This document shows positions 51,632 to 63,214 of a DNA stretch of 64,000 nucleotides, piece after piece. Below the pieces are notes generated by a model, which made no database searches, was not told the origin of the DNA, and saw only the letters and a list, made by a program, of their open reading frames with translations. The DNA comes from Pinus tabuliformis. Its lineage: Eukaryota > Streptophyta > Pinopsida > Pinales > Pinaceae. The position numbers and the translations under genes were made by a program. Within the stretch, counting starts at the first letter, position 1; every line of letters begins with the position of its first letter. The DNA is taken from the NCBI GenBank assembly GCA_031772625.1, contig CM062819.1, positions 821,043,503 through 821,107,502 of the forward strand. Direction: 5' to 3'.

Positions 51632-54116
51632 TGTTGCAACACCCTCCAAAATTTTGGCTTGCACTCAAATTTCGGAGCCTTCCTTGGTATTTTCCTTGAT
51701 TGTTGCAAACACTCAAGCTCGTTTCACAAGCTTTCTTGAAGTTCTTTGGCCCCTTTTACTTATTGGATTAACTATCGTCTTTAGAATGTTCGATTGTTGT
51801 ATAATGTTTGTGAACCTTTTCTGGTGGATTCGAAGGTCGGTCTTTGTGTATATGAGTTGTCCTAACCATGTAAACATTCGTCGCACTCACACACAAGGTC
51901 TTGAGCATTGTCGTCACGGTCGTCCCAAGGTCTATCCTAAGTGTTGCACTTGTTGTATCTAGTCATGAGGCAATCACACAGAGGGGAATTTTTTGCTTGT
52001 GTGTTCTAGTGATCTATGTTGTTATGTCATCAAAGTATGCCAAGTGTGTGATCATAGTTCAAGTTCATCACGAGTCCATATCCCTTCCCACACTTCGCCA
52101 ATTTCGGAAAATATTCTCAATCGGGCAACTTAGATTCATTAGGCCCTAACTGAGTTGCACACTGCGTAGTCTCAACCCTCTTGGATTTGACCCTACTGCT
52201 TGGAACTGCGTAGTACATAGTCAATGTCCTCCAGGATTGTTGTTCTACGCAATTCCAAAGTCCAGCAACCTCCCTTGACCTCCAAAATTGTGAAGTTGTG
52301 CCTCCCAGTCTGTCTTGAACTGCCCACTTCGCACCTTCAACCCTCAAGTTTTTCCCTTACCTACTGAAACTGCACAATGCGCAGAGAGCCCAACCTCCCT
52401 TGGCCTCCAAAACTGCACAGATGCACCCTCCAGTGCCCTTCCCTTAGTTGGAGCCCAATGCCTTCAAAAACTACATAGAATTGCCCATCACGCCTCTATG
52501 TTGCCTAGTCCCCCTTGCCTCTTGAAACTATGCAGTTTGTCCTCCCAAGGCTCCATCCCGCATTAGCCATTACCTGATTGAACTACGCTATTTTGTCCCT
52601 CAGTGGGCACTGCGCAATTTTTCTCCTCAGTGAGGACTATGCAGAAAAAGTTCCTCAGTGAAGCTTGAGCTACGCACTGCACAGTCTCAGTGATCAAGCT
52701 CTCTCCCTATCTATTGGAATTGTGCAATACACAGCCACTGGGCCCTTTCTCCCATTTTGTCACTTGTCTCAAGCTCAGCTCATGGATAATAATGCATCAT
52801 CTTCAACTAGGGAGTTTTTGGATTGATGTCGTCCCGTCATGAGTGAATTGCAGGAACAAGTACACCATCAAGTCATGGTGAGATGATGAAGAAGGAGAAG
52901 GACGAGGTAAGCATGCCTAAATACTCTCTTGCAGCTGAACTTACAAGTGGATCCATCAAGAGGAAGTAAAAGGACACAAGTTTGCAACTATCGTCCAAGA
53001 CTTAAAATCATTGAAGACCCTACATCAGTAGGTTATGCGGAGGAGGAGAGAAAGCATATCCAAGAAGACATCCAACACTCAGCAGCAACAATGACTTGAC
53101 ATTGCCACATCATTGAGCCAGTCCACGTCAGCAGTGTCATGTCAAGTCGTGTCATGAGTTGTCATATGCCACTCACTAGTGTGGACCATGTATATTGTAA
53201 TCAAATTTATTGTAAAGTGGAAGTCCAAAGGACTCACATGAATATGAAGAGTCATGTAAGTTGAAAAGTCATAGGCAATTGAACAGTCATGAGGGTAGTC
53301 AAAGAGTCACAAAGGGGAAGCATCACCCCTTGGTTATATATACCCCCCCATTGCATGAGCAAAGGACTTTTCACCTTGGCTCCTCCCATAAGGCATTAGA
53401 GATATCAGCTAGTTCTTTGAGGAGCAAGGAGTGGCTGAGTGGCTCCAATGTCCCACTACTAGGGCTAGTGATGTACATTGTAAACGTGTGTCTTGGAACT
53501 TTTGCTTAATAACAAAAGCCTTTTAAGGCTAGCACATTCTTCGTGCATGCACTGTGAATGTTTGTAAGACTATTTTGTGGACGTTTTTATTTCATGTTTG
53601 CTGTCACATGTACTAAGATAGTTGAACTATTTCGGTTATTTTAGTGCTTATCTTATTGAGAATGTGTTGTAATCGTTGTTATCGTTGTCCCATCCTTGTG
53701 GACTATTCCGCGGGATACTAGATAAATATTTCCTTGTTTGTTGGTCGTAACAACCGTCGCATTCATTGTGGACTATTTCGCTGGATGTTAGATGGTTCCT
53801 TTTGGTTCATGTGTGTGTCTCTTCCTCTATGGTACTATTACCTATCATTTAGAGGCTCACTTTTCTCTCCCCCTTTACAATAGAAGAACCTCGACACAGT
53901 TGCACTGCACACGCACCAGGCACACTTCCCTTGCTTTTCAAAGACACCATTGCATCACTCTCTTATGCTGACCGCCAGAGCCAAGGCAAATCTTTAAGGA
54001 TTTGGCAACCGGGCTTTTATACTGGATGTGGCACCTACACCAAACGGTGTGAGGTCTGATTGGGACTTCAGATCGGGGAGATCCCCTTAATGTTGGTGGG
54101 TCCAACACCATCAACA
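51632..54116 (+). mobile_element. 5' LTR of a Gypsy element, about 2.5 kb
   Basis: It starts TGTTGCAACACCC and ends ...catcaaca, 4 bp before a primer-type site. A TATA box (ttatatatacccc) lies at about 53334-53346. From 52140 to 52700 it carries diverged units with 'aactgcgcagt'-like cores. A 'gtggactatt.cg..ggat' unit repeats at about 53698 and 53768. No partner LTR was found. Confidence 0.5.
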
Positions 54117-54120
54117 TTTT

Positions 54121-54138
54121 TGGTGCTAGAAGGAGGGC
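54121..54138 (+). other. Gypsy primer-binding site
   Basis: tggtgctagaaggagggc follows the LTR end. It resembles the TGG(C/T)GC-type primer sites of plant Tat/Athila-like Gypsy elements. Confidence 0.5.
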
Positions 54139-54150
54139 AATGATTATTTT

Positions 54151-56880
54151 ATGGTTGATAGACCCATCGACCCCATCATTCCATCTTCTGGTCAAGGCAG
54201 CAACATTCACTCCACTTCCCCTACTCGTACTTCTAAAGTTGGTGACTCTTCTAAGCCCAGGCCTGAACGTGAAATCCAATATGATCCGCTTCAGGCCATC
54301 CGCCCTATTACTTGTCAGTTTGCAAAATCTGTTGGATTGATTCCAGGAGTAATTGGTCTTCCATATTCTCCAAAGAAGAACAATACCACCTCCACAGGGA
54401 TAGTAGTTTCAACTCTTGAAGAAGTGGTCCTTGCCACTCTTGAAGACTTTGCAGACTCTGTGGAAAATAAAGAAGAGCCTCCACTCTTTCATGGTGGTGA
54501 TGGAGACAACATTCCAATCTCTGGCTCGGCTTTTGGTGGGATACGCGGAGAGGAAGAAGAACCATCAAATTTAGAAAAGGAAGAGGAGGACAACAAAGAG
54601 GAAGACATGGTAGATCAAAATCTGGACTGGATTATTCAGGGCCCACTAGCACTTTCGGGTGTCTTGCATAAGATGCTAAGGCATGCGGAGAATCTCTTAA
54701 CGAAGTATGACCCTGATAAGATAGTGAAGGTTGAAGATCACTTGGACAACTTTTACCTACATCTGCAAACACTTGAGGTACGTTACAATGATGTTGCATG
54801 CAGACTTTTTCCATGTACCTTGGATGGTAGAGCAATTGTATGGTATCACAACCTTCCTCCAAACTCCATCCAAAATTAGAGGGGATTCAAAAAGATCTTT
54901 CTTGAAAAATTTGTTGAAGATAAGACCCCTGCCATGTTATTAAAGGAGCTGGGTAATCTTAAGATGGAGCAAAAGGAAAAAGTTAAAGATTTCAACTAAA
55001 GGTTCAATCGCATCTTGAACAAATTTTTCGACAACACAAAACCTCATGACTCCATCACCATAGATTACTACACTTATGCCTTGCCAGCAAATATTGTGTA
55101 GTTTGTAAAGCAAATTGTGAGACAGACATTCACAGAAAACTACAAAGAGGCTATTGTCGTTGAGAAAGACTTGTGTGTTATTGGAGTCATCTTGGATGAT
55201 GAATCAATAAAAGACTCCAAGGACACAGGTAAGAGGTCTCAGGCCTCCATGAGCAAGGCTAAGGAGAAAGAACCAAATGATCTTGAAAGCCTGACTCGTC
55301 TCGTCAAGTCCCTGACCACTGAAATGGTTGAACTCAAACAAAGGACAAGTGAGACTACCATGAGCAGCAAGCCCCCCAAGTACCTGTTCAGAAGGAATTC
55401 ATATTCTAGCAGTAGCAACAACCATCTGGCAAATTCTGCGTAGTGTTCCAATGTTGTCTTGAATATTGAGAAAATTGACACAGATTCATATTGCATGTTT
55501 CATGCAGATCATTATTCAAAAAAGGTGTGCCCACAGTGGAACCAACTCATGAGAAATATGGTTGCGCAGTTTGTTGATTCAATCATGATTGAGGAGAATA
55601 CTGATCCTGATGAATGGAAGGAAGAAGCTACTACAGTAGGCAAAGCTCCAATTATTGGGCATGCAATGAACATGTTCCATTGCATTCTCACAGCCCAAAA
55701 GAGTTTGCCGATAAGTAGCGTCCGAGTTACGGTCTGACCCAGAAACAGAACAACTGATACAACCTAAGAATCCAAGAGCCGACCACCCTAATTGAGGTAC
55801 TGAAACAAAAATCCAAAGAAAATCTTTTAAGGAAAATCAATCCACCGGCTAACTCAGGATAGAACACTCAGAGCAAGTCCAGGAAAACAGTTTCAACAAA
55901 AAGTGTTTCTGACAGCAGTAAGTACAAAACCATCCCTCCGGAAACCACAAACCAAGTTTCATCCCCGGACACCTCTGTCAGTCTTCCTGTTGTGGATTAC
56001 AACATTATGGATGATATGAATAGGGTTCATGCAAACATCTCTATGTTCGAGCTCACAAAAATCATGAGCCAATGGGACATCCTTCTTCAGGCACTTAGGC
56101 AAACTTCTACAGGTAATGCTACCTCTTCAGACAAGGGATTTAGTAAGTCTCCTGACATTCTCACATCTGTACTTAATGCACTCACGATGGATGCAAACAC
56201 ACTATGCCCGTCGTTCTTGTTAACATTTGAAATTTTCAATTTCAATGTACACAATTGCTTGGTTGATTTGGGTGCATCGGTGAATGTCATGCCATTATAT
56301 GTTGCCAAGAAAATCAATGCTAAATGGGAAAAGACAGATGCACAAATTATTCAACTAGACAAAACTCATGTCCAAGCAATTGGTGAACTCAGAGATGCCA
56401 TCATCCATTTATCAATTGATGAACAAGTTCACCAATGTATCAACATAGTGATTGTGGACATTTCAGAAGCATACAGAGTGTTACTGAGCAGAGACTAGTC
56501 TAGCAAGCTTCAAGGATACTTTGCCACAAACTAGTCACACCTATGGCTTCCGTACAAGGGTAGGAACAACCATATCTAGGTAGATCAGAGAGATACATGA
56601 AGCACACAGTTACTCCCTTGAACGGACATAACGAGCCAATGACTTTCACAGAATTATTATTTGGCAATTACTTTCTAGAAACTCAGTTGGGGTGTTATCT
56701 TGCAAAGCCATCCCTAGTCCCACCATACACACAGTTGGAACTCCTTCCTTGTCCAACTAGTAATAATGAACTTTGTACAGTTAGTTGTAGCAGTAGTAAT
56801 AGTGTAGTTAGCAATCCTTGTACATATGATAATCTGGACTATGTATTTCGATGGATCCAAAACATAGGAGGGCTCTAAAG
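54151..56880 (+). pseudogene. Gypsy gag and protease relic
   Basis: Frame 54151-54879 is gag: an acidic linker, then KMLRHAENLLTKYDPDKI, HLDNFYLHLQTLEVRYNDV and LFPCTLDGRAIVWYHNLP, the core of the retrotransposon gag domain. It goes on with FKKIFLEKFVED and KDFN after a stop, a Lys/Ser-rich region to 55440, and a knuckle-like YCMFHADHYSKKVC (about 55489-55530). Protease follows at 55992-56500, with CLVDLGASVNVMPLYVAKK (active-site Asp codon at 56265) and INIVIVDISEAYRVLLSRD. Reverse transcriptase onwards is missing. The VDLGASVN form is typical of Athila/Tat-type protease. At least five stops interrupt it. Confidence 0.75.
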
Positions 56881-56887
56881 CTAGTTG

Positions 56888-57278
56888 TGTTTTGTTAGGT
56901 CCCTATAATACTAGTGTATTCCCTTATTATTATTGTCATTGTAGCCCCTTATTGTTATTGTTGTGCCCATGTTGTCCCCATATTGTTATTATTGTGCGCC
57001 ATAGAAGCCCTTGTTATTGTTGTGCCCTTACATTATTATTGTTATGTTGGCTCTAATTATATTGTGACCCTTAAACTCCTATATATACATTATTATTGTT
57101 ATGTTGGCTCTAATTATATTGTGACCCTTAAACTCCTATATATAGAAAGGAGGTCTTGTCATTTATACATCCAAGAATTGTTCATTTGTGTAATGCAAAG
57201 GAGGTTTCCCCCTTGAAGAGGTTGATTTTGAAATCGTTTATCTATCTTTTCTTCTATTTTGTGAGCTGGTTGCATAAC
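56888..57278 (+). mobile_element. Short 5' LTR of a chromovirus-type Gypsy element
   Basis: It starts tgttttgttagg (approximate) and ends ...gcataaca just before a primer-like site. It contains a 57-bp exact tandem duplication (57031-57087 and 57088-57144) ending in a TATA-like tatatata. The left border is uncertain. Confidence 0.45.
57031..57144 (+). repeat. Exact 57-bp tandem duplication carrying a TATA-like site
   Basis: Two identical head-to-tail copies from 'cattattattgttatg' to 'cctatatata'. Confidence 0.95.
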
Positions 57279-57281
57279 ATT

Positions 57282-57293
57282 TGGTATCAACGC
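57282..57293 (+). other. Primer-binding site variant
   Basis: TGGTATCAACGC differs from the usual TGGTATCAGAGC at two positions and stands 3 bp after the LTR end. Confidence 0.55.
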
Positions 57294-57974
57294 TTTGGGT
57301 TCTAGGGTTTCGCTGCTTCAAACAGGTCATCGTGGAATTTTCGATATAACTTTTTTCTACGATGTTTCAGAAGCTAAAATTAAAACCCATTTGAGCCGAA
57401 ATCTTTATGAACCTCGAGTACAAATTTCAGATCTTATCTCATTATATTTTCGGAGATATGATCTAAGGAAATTAGGGTTTCTGCAAGCTCTCGAATTATA
57501 TCTCAAACAGGTGACCTGGGGAAATTAGTCATAACTTTCTCTCTGAGCATTAGATTGAAATTTCGTAAAAAGATATAGAAAGAAGACAAAATTTAGTTTT
57601 CGGTTTATTGTTTCCAAGTCCGAAGGTCGAAACAGTGACACGTGGCACTTCGTACAAGTTCGCTCTATTGAACCAGACTATAATCAGGTCATCGCAGGAG
57701 ATTTGGAATAACTATTTATTGGATAATCCAATATTTATCAGACTTGCGGGGCTGGAAATAGGACTTAGAGGGCTACCTCAGGACAAAATTTTAGACCTTG
57801 GAGATCCAAAATTACATAGATACAACAGTTTCAATATCGAGCTCCTACAAAGCGAAAAAAGGTGTGTAGTCTTTTTTTAATTTTGCATAAGTTTGGTTTG
57901 AACAAATAGTTTGAAGGAATTCAAAGGGCATAGTGAAGCATACTTATCATTAATTGATGCCATGAAGAAAGAAA
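57294..57974 (+). other. Untranslated leader of the chromovirus
   Basis: No domain. It lies between primer site and gag, the normal place for the leader and packaging region. Confidence 0.5.
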
Positions 57975-59566
57975 ATGGAAACACCTAGTAAGAAACTTGA
58001 AAGATCTAGCATGACTCATGAAGAAGAGGAAGAAATGCAACATGATATATCAAAATCACGAGACCAAGTGCAACAAATTTCACTCTCACAAAAAGTAACA
58101 AACGCTAAGATGGACGGTTTAAAGAAAGGCATAGAATCTAACATGAATGGCGTGGAAGCTAATATGAATGGCATGGAAGCTAAGATGGATGGCATGGAAT
58201 CTAAGATGGATGGTTTAGAGGTAAACGTTGAAGATTTGAAGAAAGACATGGAAGGTTTGAAAGGAGGTTTGGCAAAGTTGCTACAAGAAATGCTTTCTAA
58301 TGGCAAAAAGGTAGTAGAGGAAACTCATAGTGAGAACAAAAAAAATGTTAATCATGATTTCATAGACTCTAACATTGAATTGAAGGCCCACCATGTTCCC
58401 AAGATCGATATGAGGAAGTTTGATGGCAAGGATCCCACAACATGGATACTACAGATGGAGCAATATTTCAATCTCCATAATGTGAAAAACACACAAAAGG
58501 TATGCATTGTGACTTTATATTTGGAACCCAATCAGTTTGTATGGTATCGATGGCTTTTCTCTCGTAAACAAATTATCACTTGGGCAATTTTTACGGAAGA
58601 AATGATAGCACATTCTGAGGATACAAAAAGAAACACCTCTTTTAGCCAATTGATAAATTTCAAACAAAAGGGTTCAATGGTGGAGCACATTGAGGACTTC
58701 CAAAAATTGAATATAAGGGTAAAATATATTCCATAGGAGCATAGGATTGATGTGTTCATAGGGACTTTAAAGGATAACATCCAACATGAAGTTCACCTTT
58801 GGGAACTTGATTCATCAGAGAAGACATTCAAGTTGGCAAGGAAAAATGAAAGCAAAATTATGCAACAAGGAAGCCTACCAATCACAACTATAAAAATGGA
58901 AGTGTTGTTGCCCCTAGCCTTGCACAACCTACAAGGTTGACACCACAACAATTGGAAGAAAAAAGAACAAAATGGCTTTGTTACAGTTGTGATAGCAATT
59001 ACACTAAAGGGCATAAGTGTGTTGAGAAGAAATTATTTTACTTAGATTGTGAAGAGGAAGAAGAAAAGGAACAAGAAACATCAAAACAAGAGGATACACA
59101 ACAGGAACAAACCCTAGATAAAGAAGAAATGAATTTCACCATATCTTGTAATGCATTGGCCGAAATTACCACTCCTCAAACTATCGAGATAGAAGGACAT
59201 ATCAAGAAGAAAAAGGTAATAGTGTTGATTGATTCGGGAAGTACCCATAATTTTATTCATTGTAAAATAGAGAATGAATTGAATTGCTTCCTATATCCAG
59301 CACCAGAGTGTCAAGTGATGATTTCAAATGGAGGAACCATAAATTGCTTTGGAAAGTGCCATAATATCAAACTATCCATGTTAGAATATGTGTTGAATAG
59401 TCCAATGCTTTCCATTCCAATGGGTGGTGTTGATGTTGTACAAGGAGTCTAATGGCTACAATCTTTGGGTACGATAGATTTATATTTTCAAGAACTTTTC
59501 TTGAAAAAAAAATCAGAAGGAAAGGAAGTTGAATTAATGGGTATCGCTGGGAAACTGAGAAAGATA
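57975..59566 (+). pseudogene. Chromovirus-type Gypsy gag and protease, cut by a CACTA-like end
   Basis: Gag starts at 57975, with a coiled-coil array of repeated (N/K)MDGLE / MNGMEAKM units (about residues 45-95), then VPKIDMRKFDGKDPTTWIL, QMEQYFNLHN and a gag core to a stop at 58734. It continues in the next frame with IDVFIGTLKDNIQHEV. The knuckle CYSCDSNYTKGHKC (58979-59020) has the plant chromovirus form. Protease follows: KKKKVIVLIDSGSTHNFIH (59210-59265). The sequence breaks at 59566, after GKLRKI, where CACTACAA begins. Reverse transcriptase, integrase and chromodomain are therefore missing here and may lie beyond the window on the far side of the insertion. Confidence 0.78.
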
Positions 59567-60760
59567 ACACTACAACAAAACCCTGTGATTAGCGTCCCTT
59601 TTTTCTTCTTTTTTTGCGTATAGAGCCCATTTTTGGTGCTATTTGTGTCCATTTATCAAATATGGTGCAAAACTTGATGCAAAGTTTGCACTGAGTTTTT
59701 CACCAAGTTTAGCACCAGGTATTGTAATAGGTTTTGCATCAGGTTTTACACTACGCCAGGTTTTATGCCAAGTTTTGTGCCATCCTTTGCACCATGTTTT
59801 GCATCAAGTTTGGCACCTAATTTTGTTTCGCCAACTTTTGTATCATTTATTGCATCCACTTTTTGCGCCTACACTTGCATCAACTTTTTCATCATCTCTT
59901 GCATCCTCTTTTGCATCGTTTTTGCATCCATTTTTACATCATTTTTTGCATCCCCTTTGCGTCAAGATTTGCATAAGGTTTTGTGTCTCATATTGCATCT
60001 ACTTTTGCATCGAATTTTGTTGCATCAACTTTTGCATCATATTTTTCATCCATTGTTGCACCCATGTTTACATCCAATTTTGCATCTTCATTTGCTTCTT
60101 TTTTTGCATCTATCATTACATCCACTTTTGTTGTGACACTATTTGTACCATGTTTTGTACTTACTGTTGTACCCACGTTTGCTTCCAATTTTGCATCCAC
60201 TTTTGCATCAAAATATTGCATCTATTTTTGCATCCACTTTTGTGTTGGGTTTTGCATCTCATTTTGTATATTCTTTTGCATCTACTTCCATTGCATCCAT
60301 ATTTTTCATCCAATTTTGTTTCTGTTGTCGCACCCATGTTTGCATCCACTTTTGCATCCCTTATTGCATCTTGTTTTGCATCCAAGTTTGCACCTTTTTT
60401 TGTGTTTTTTATTAGATCCACTTTTGTTGTGCCATATCTTGTGCCTATCATTGAAACCCACATTTTCTTCCAATTTTGCATCCACATTTGCATCCTCCTT
60501 TGTGTCCAAGTTTGCATCAAATAATTTTTATGTTTTTTGCATCCCATTTTGCATCTACTTTTACATCCACTTCTGATGCGTCCAATTTTGAATCTAATTT
60601 TGTGTCCAATATTGCACCCATGTTTGGTCCATGTTTACATCCATTTTTTAATCCAATTTTTCCTCCTTTTTGCATCCAAGTTTGTGTCTTTTTTTTTTTG
60701 TTCATTGTTGTATCCCCATTTATTTCACAACAATTCATACTAATTTTTATGCCTACTATT
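59567..60760 (+). mobile_element. CACTA-like transposon end with a 1.1-kb minisatellite
   Basis: It begins CACTACAACAAAACCC, the standard start of CACTA (En/Spm) elements, preceded by the trinucleotide taa. From about 59640 a degenerate 11-17-bp unit, ttttgcatcca and variants, repeats some 70 times. Long open frames on both strands (rich in Cys/Ile/His/Phe on plus, DAK.DA on minus) are by-products of this repeat. CACTA elements carry subterminal arrays for transposase binding, which could explain it, though 1.1 kb would be unusually long. The other end is not in the window. Confidence 0.5.
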
Positions 60761-62835
60761 TGATGAGCCCCAAATTTGGTAACATTTTGGGCTCATTTGG
60801 CCTAACTACCCTTGCTCAACCCTTCATTTTTCATAACTTATGCATCATTTTTTAGTATATTTATGTCATTTGTACGAATAAGGGCAGTCACTATTCCTAG
60901 GTGGCTAACACGTGCTTATTTCAGGTTTTTTGACATTTAATGGAGCAAAACCACACAGATGAGGGCTAGGAGACAGCCAAGATGGGGTTGAGGATTCGTA
61001 GGAGGGTTGTCCACAGCATTAAATGGCCTTCCTCGGGATTTTCACCCCCAACTCCGAGCTCTGACAGCCACCACAACCGGATCTAGAAGGCAGCCAAACG
61101 GATTTTGAGGAAGCAGCAGTTCACTCCTAGTTTGGTCAGCCAAGTCCCACTAATTTAGGAGGCCAGCTTGGGGCCTCGAGATGTATAAATGATAGGGCTT
61201 TAGCCTTCGAAAAGGACTTTTGAAACCTTGTTGCACATTCTGGACTACGAGCTGCTAGCTCTGTTTTGCTCTTTTGTAGCCATTATTGGCATGTTATTTG
61301 ACTTATGATTATTATCTTTTAATGGAAAGCAGGCAGATTTGAGTTCAGTTCTGAGTTCTTAAAGGAGCCATAGCTCTCGGGGTTGGGCCCAACCTAAGAG
61401 CCTAAGGCCTCCTTCCTTTGTATTGTTATCTTTCTTTCAACATTATGTTTTTTTCCCTTACATGCATTCAGAACGCAATTTGCTGAGTTAGATTTCTTGG
61501 TGTGGTTAAGTAGGTCATTTTCATAAGACAAAATTGCCCTAGCTGTTTAGAATAAATTAAAGAGATTAGAGTTGATAAAGGTTCCAGAAAAGGGTTGCTT
61601 GCACACTCATTTTCACCTCTTTCTAGGGGCTGGAATTGCAGACAGTGCTGCCCACCAAAACCATTGGTTTACACATTCATGCAATCTTTGATGCAATATT
61701 GTTGTTTGTAGAAGTGTCCATGCATTCATATCTCTTGGAATGTTTCTTTGTTTCAGTACCATGCATGATTCTCCTTAGAAATAACGTTGATGTTCATTGG
61801 TTTTATTAAACAATTAGAATAGGTTAATAATATTTCGGTTATGTGCAGGACGTGGATGATTTGTTTCGTTTACACTGTGCAGCGCTACTCCCTCACTCTC
61901 TTGTCCTTCTAAGCCGTGCCCAGGCCAACTACTCATCTCCCAATTAGACCCCTTGTCTCTCAACTATTCTATTACCCTCGTTATTCTACCTTCTTCGGCC
62001 TTCCATTCCCTCTGCCCTCTTTAAGACAACCTAGCTTTGCACACCCCCTCTTCATCTCATCTCTCTGTCACTAAGGCATTACAAACCCCTCTCCTACCTC
62101 CCTATCCATCCATGCAGCCTCTTCCACTCACCCACCACCTAAAATCCGATTATAGAACATCTTGTAGGAATTACTGAACTTCCTGTAGAAATTCTGAACA
62201 TCCTGTAGAACCCCTGCAGACTTCCTGTAGAAGCTCATAAACACGGTTGCTTGGCATCCAAACTTTGTGAAACTCTCTGAAAGGATGTTAGGGACTCCTT
62301 AGACCCTCTCTGAGCCTTCCTGACCTCTTCCAAGCATTTCCCCCCTTGATCTACCCCTGCACAGTAAAGATCCAGTCAGAAGCACATGCATAATAATTCC
62401 AACAACTTGAACAAAAATATGTTCTCTTCATATCAAAGTAGTCTAGACACATGCATCTCACCTTCCTAGAAGTAATGGCATCTCTTTCAGTAGTTTACAT
62501 TCCCACCTTTGCATCAGTAGGACTAGCTGGTAGAATTAGGGTTTGCTAGGGTTTGCGTTTCTTGTTGGCTTTCAGTTCCTTTTTGCAAATAGATTAGCTT
62601 CCTTTGAGTTAGCTTTCATCCATCAGTTAAAAAACTTCTTCTGAGAGCTCATAGAAGTTGGCTTGAGCCCCTAGCGGATTTGTGCCAGCTGACCAAGTGA
62701 CAGCTGCAACAAGAGCTAGTACTTGTGCATACAGCACCATCGCTTCCAAGTTTGTTACGAACTACTGGGTTGATAAAATTAGAGAAGGAAGCTCCAGGAG
62801 TTGTAGCATTATTGCTACAATACTGGAGCCCACCA
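60761..62835 (+). mobile_element. 5' LTR of a Gypsy (Athila/Tat-like) element
   Basis: It starts TGATGAGCCCC where the minisatellite stops and ends ...gcccacca a few bases before a primer site. A TATA box (tataaat, 61184-61190) precedes a leader-like part. Both borders are judged by eye because the 3' LTR lies outside the window. Confidence 0.5.
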
Positions 62836-62841
62836 TCTTTT

Positions 62842-62859
62842 TGGCGCCGTTGCCAGGGA
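62842..62859 (+). other. Gypsy primer-binding site
   Basis: TGGCGCCGTTGCCAGGGA is the conserved primer site of plant Athila/Tat-like Gypsy elements. Confidence 0.85.
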
Positions 62860-63214
62860 AGCGTCAGAGTATTAGTGATTGTTGCTTTTCTTCTATTTTC
62901 CTACTCTCGCCTTCTGCTAAGTAGTTTATTTCATTTCCATTCTGCAAAAGTAGCATAGACATTTCCTGCTTTCATAGATTAACATTTCAATTCCGAAATT
63001 TCATTCCTGCAAGCGTAGATTAGCATTTCAATTCTGCAAAACATAGCTTAGCATTTCATTCCTGCAATTTCATTTGAGCAAAATAGATTAGTTCCTTCAT
63101 GCTTTCATTTCAATTCCGCATTTCCATTTCAGCAAGATAGTTAGTTGCAGTTCAATCTGTTTTAGTTTTGCAGGTACCAGAAAAAACAAAAGCAATCAGA
63201 AGTCTTTTCATTTC

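Noticed and set aside
59643..60855. Open frames up to 293 codons rich in Cys, Ile, His and Phe
   Set aside because: They follow the ttttgcatcca minisatellite in several frames at once, which is the mark of a repeat and not of a protein.
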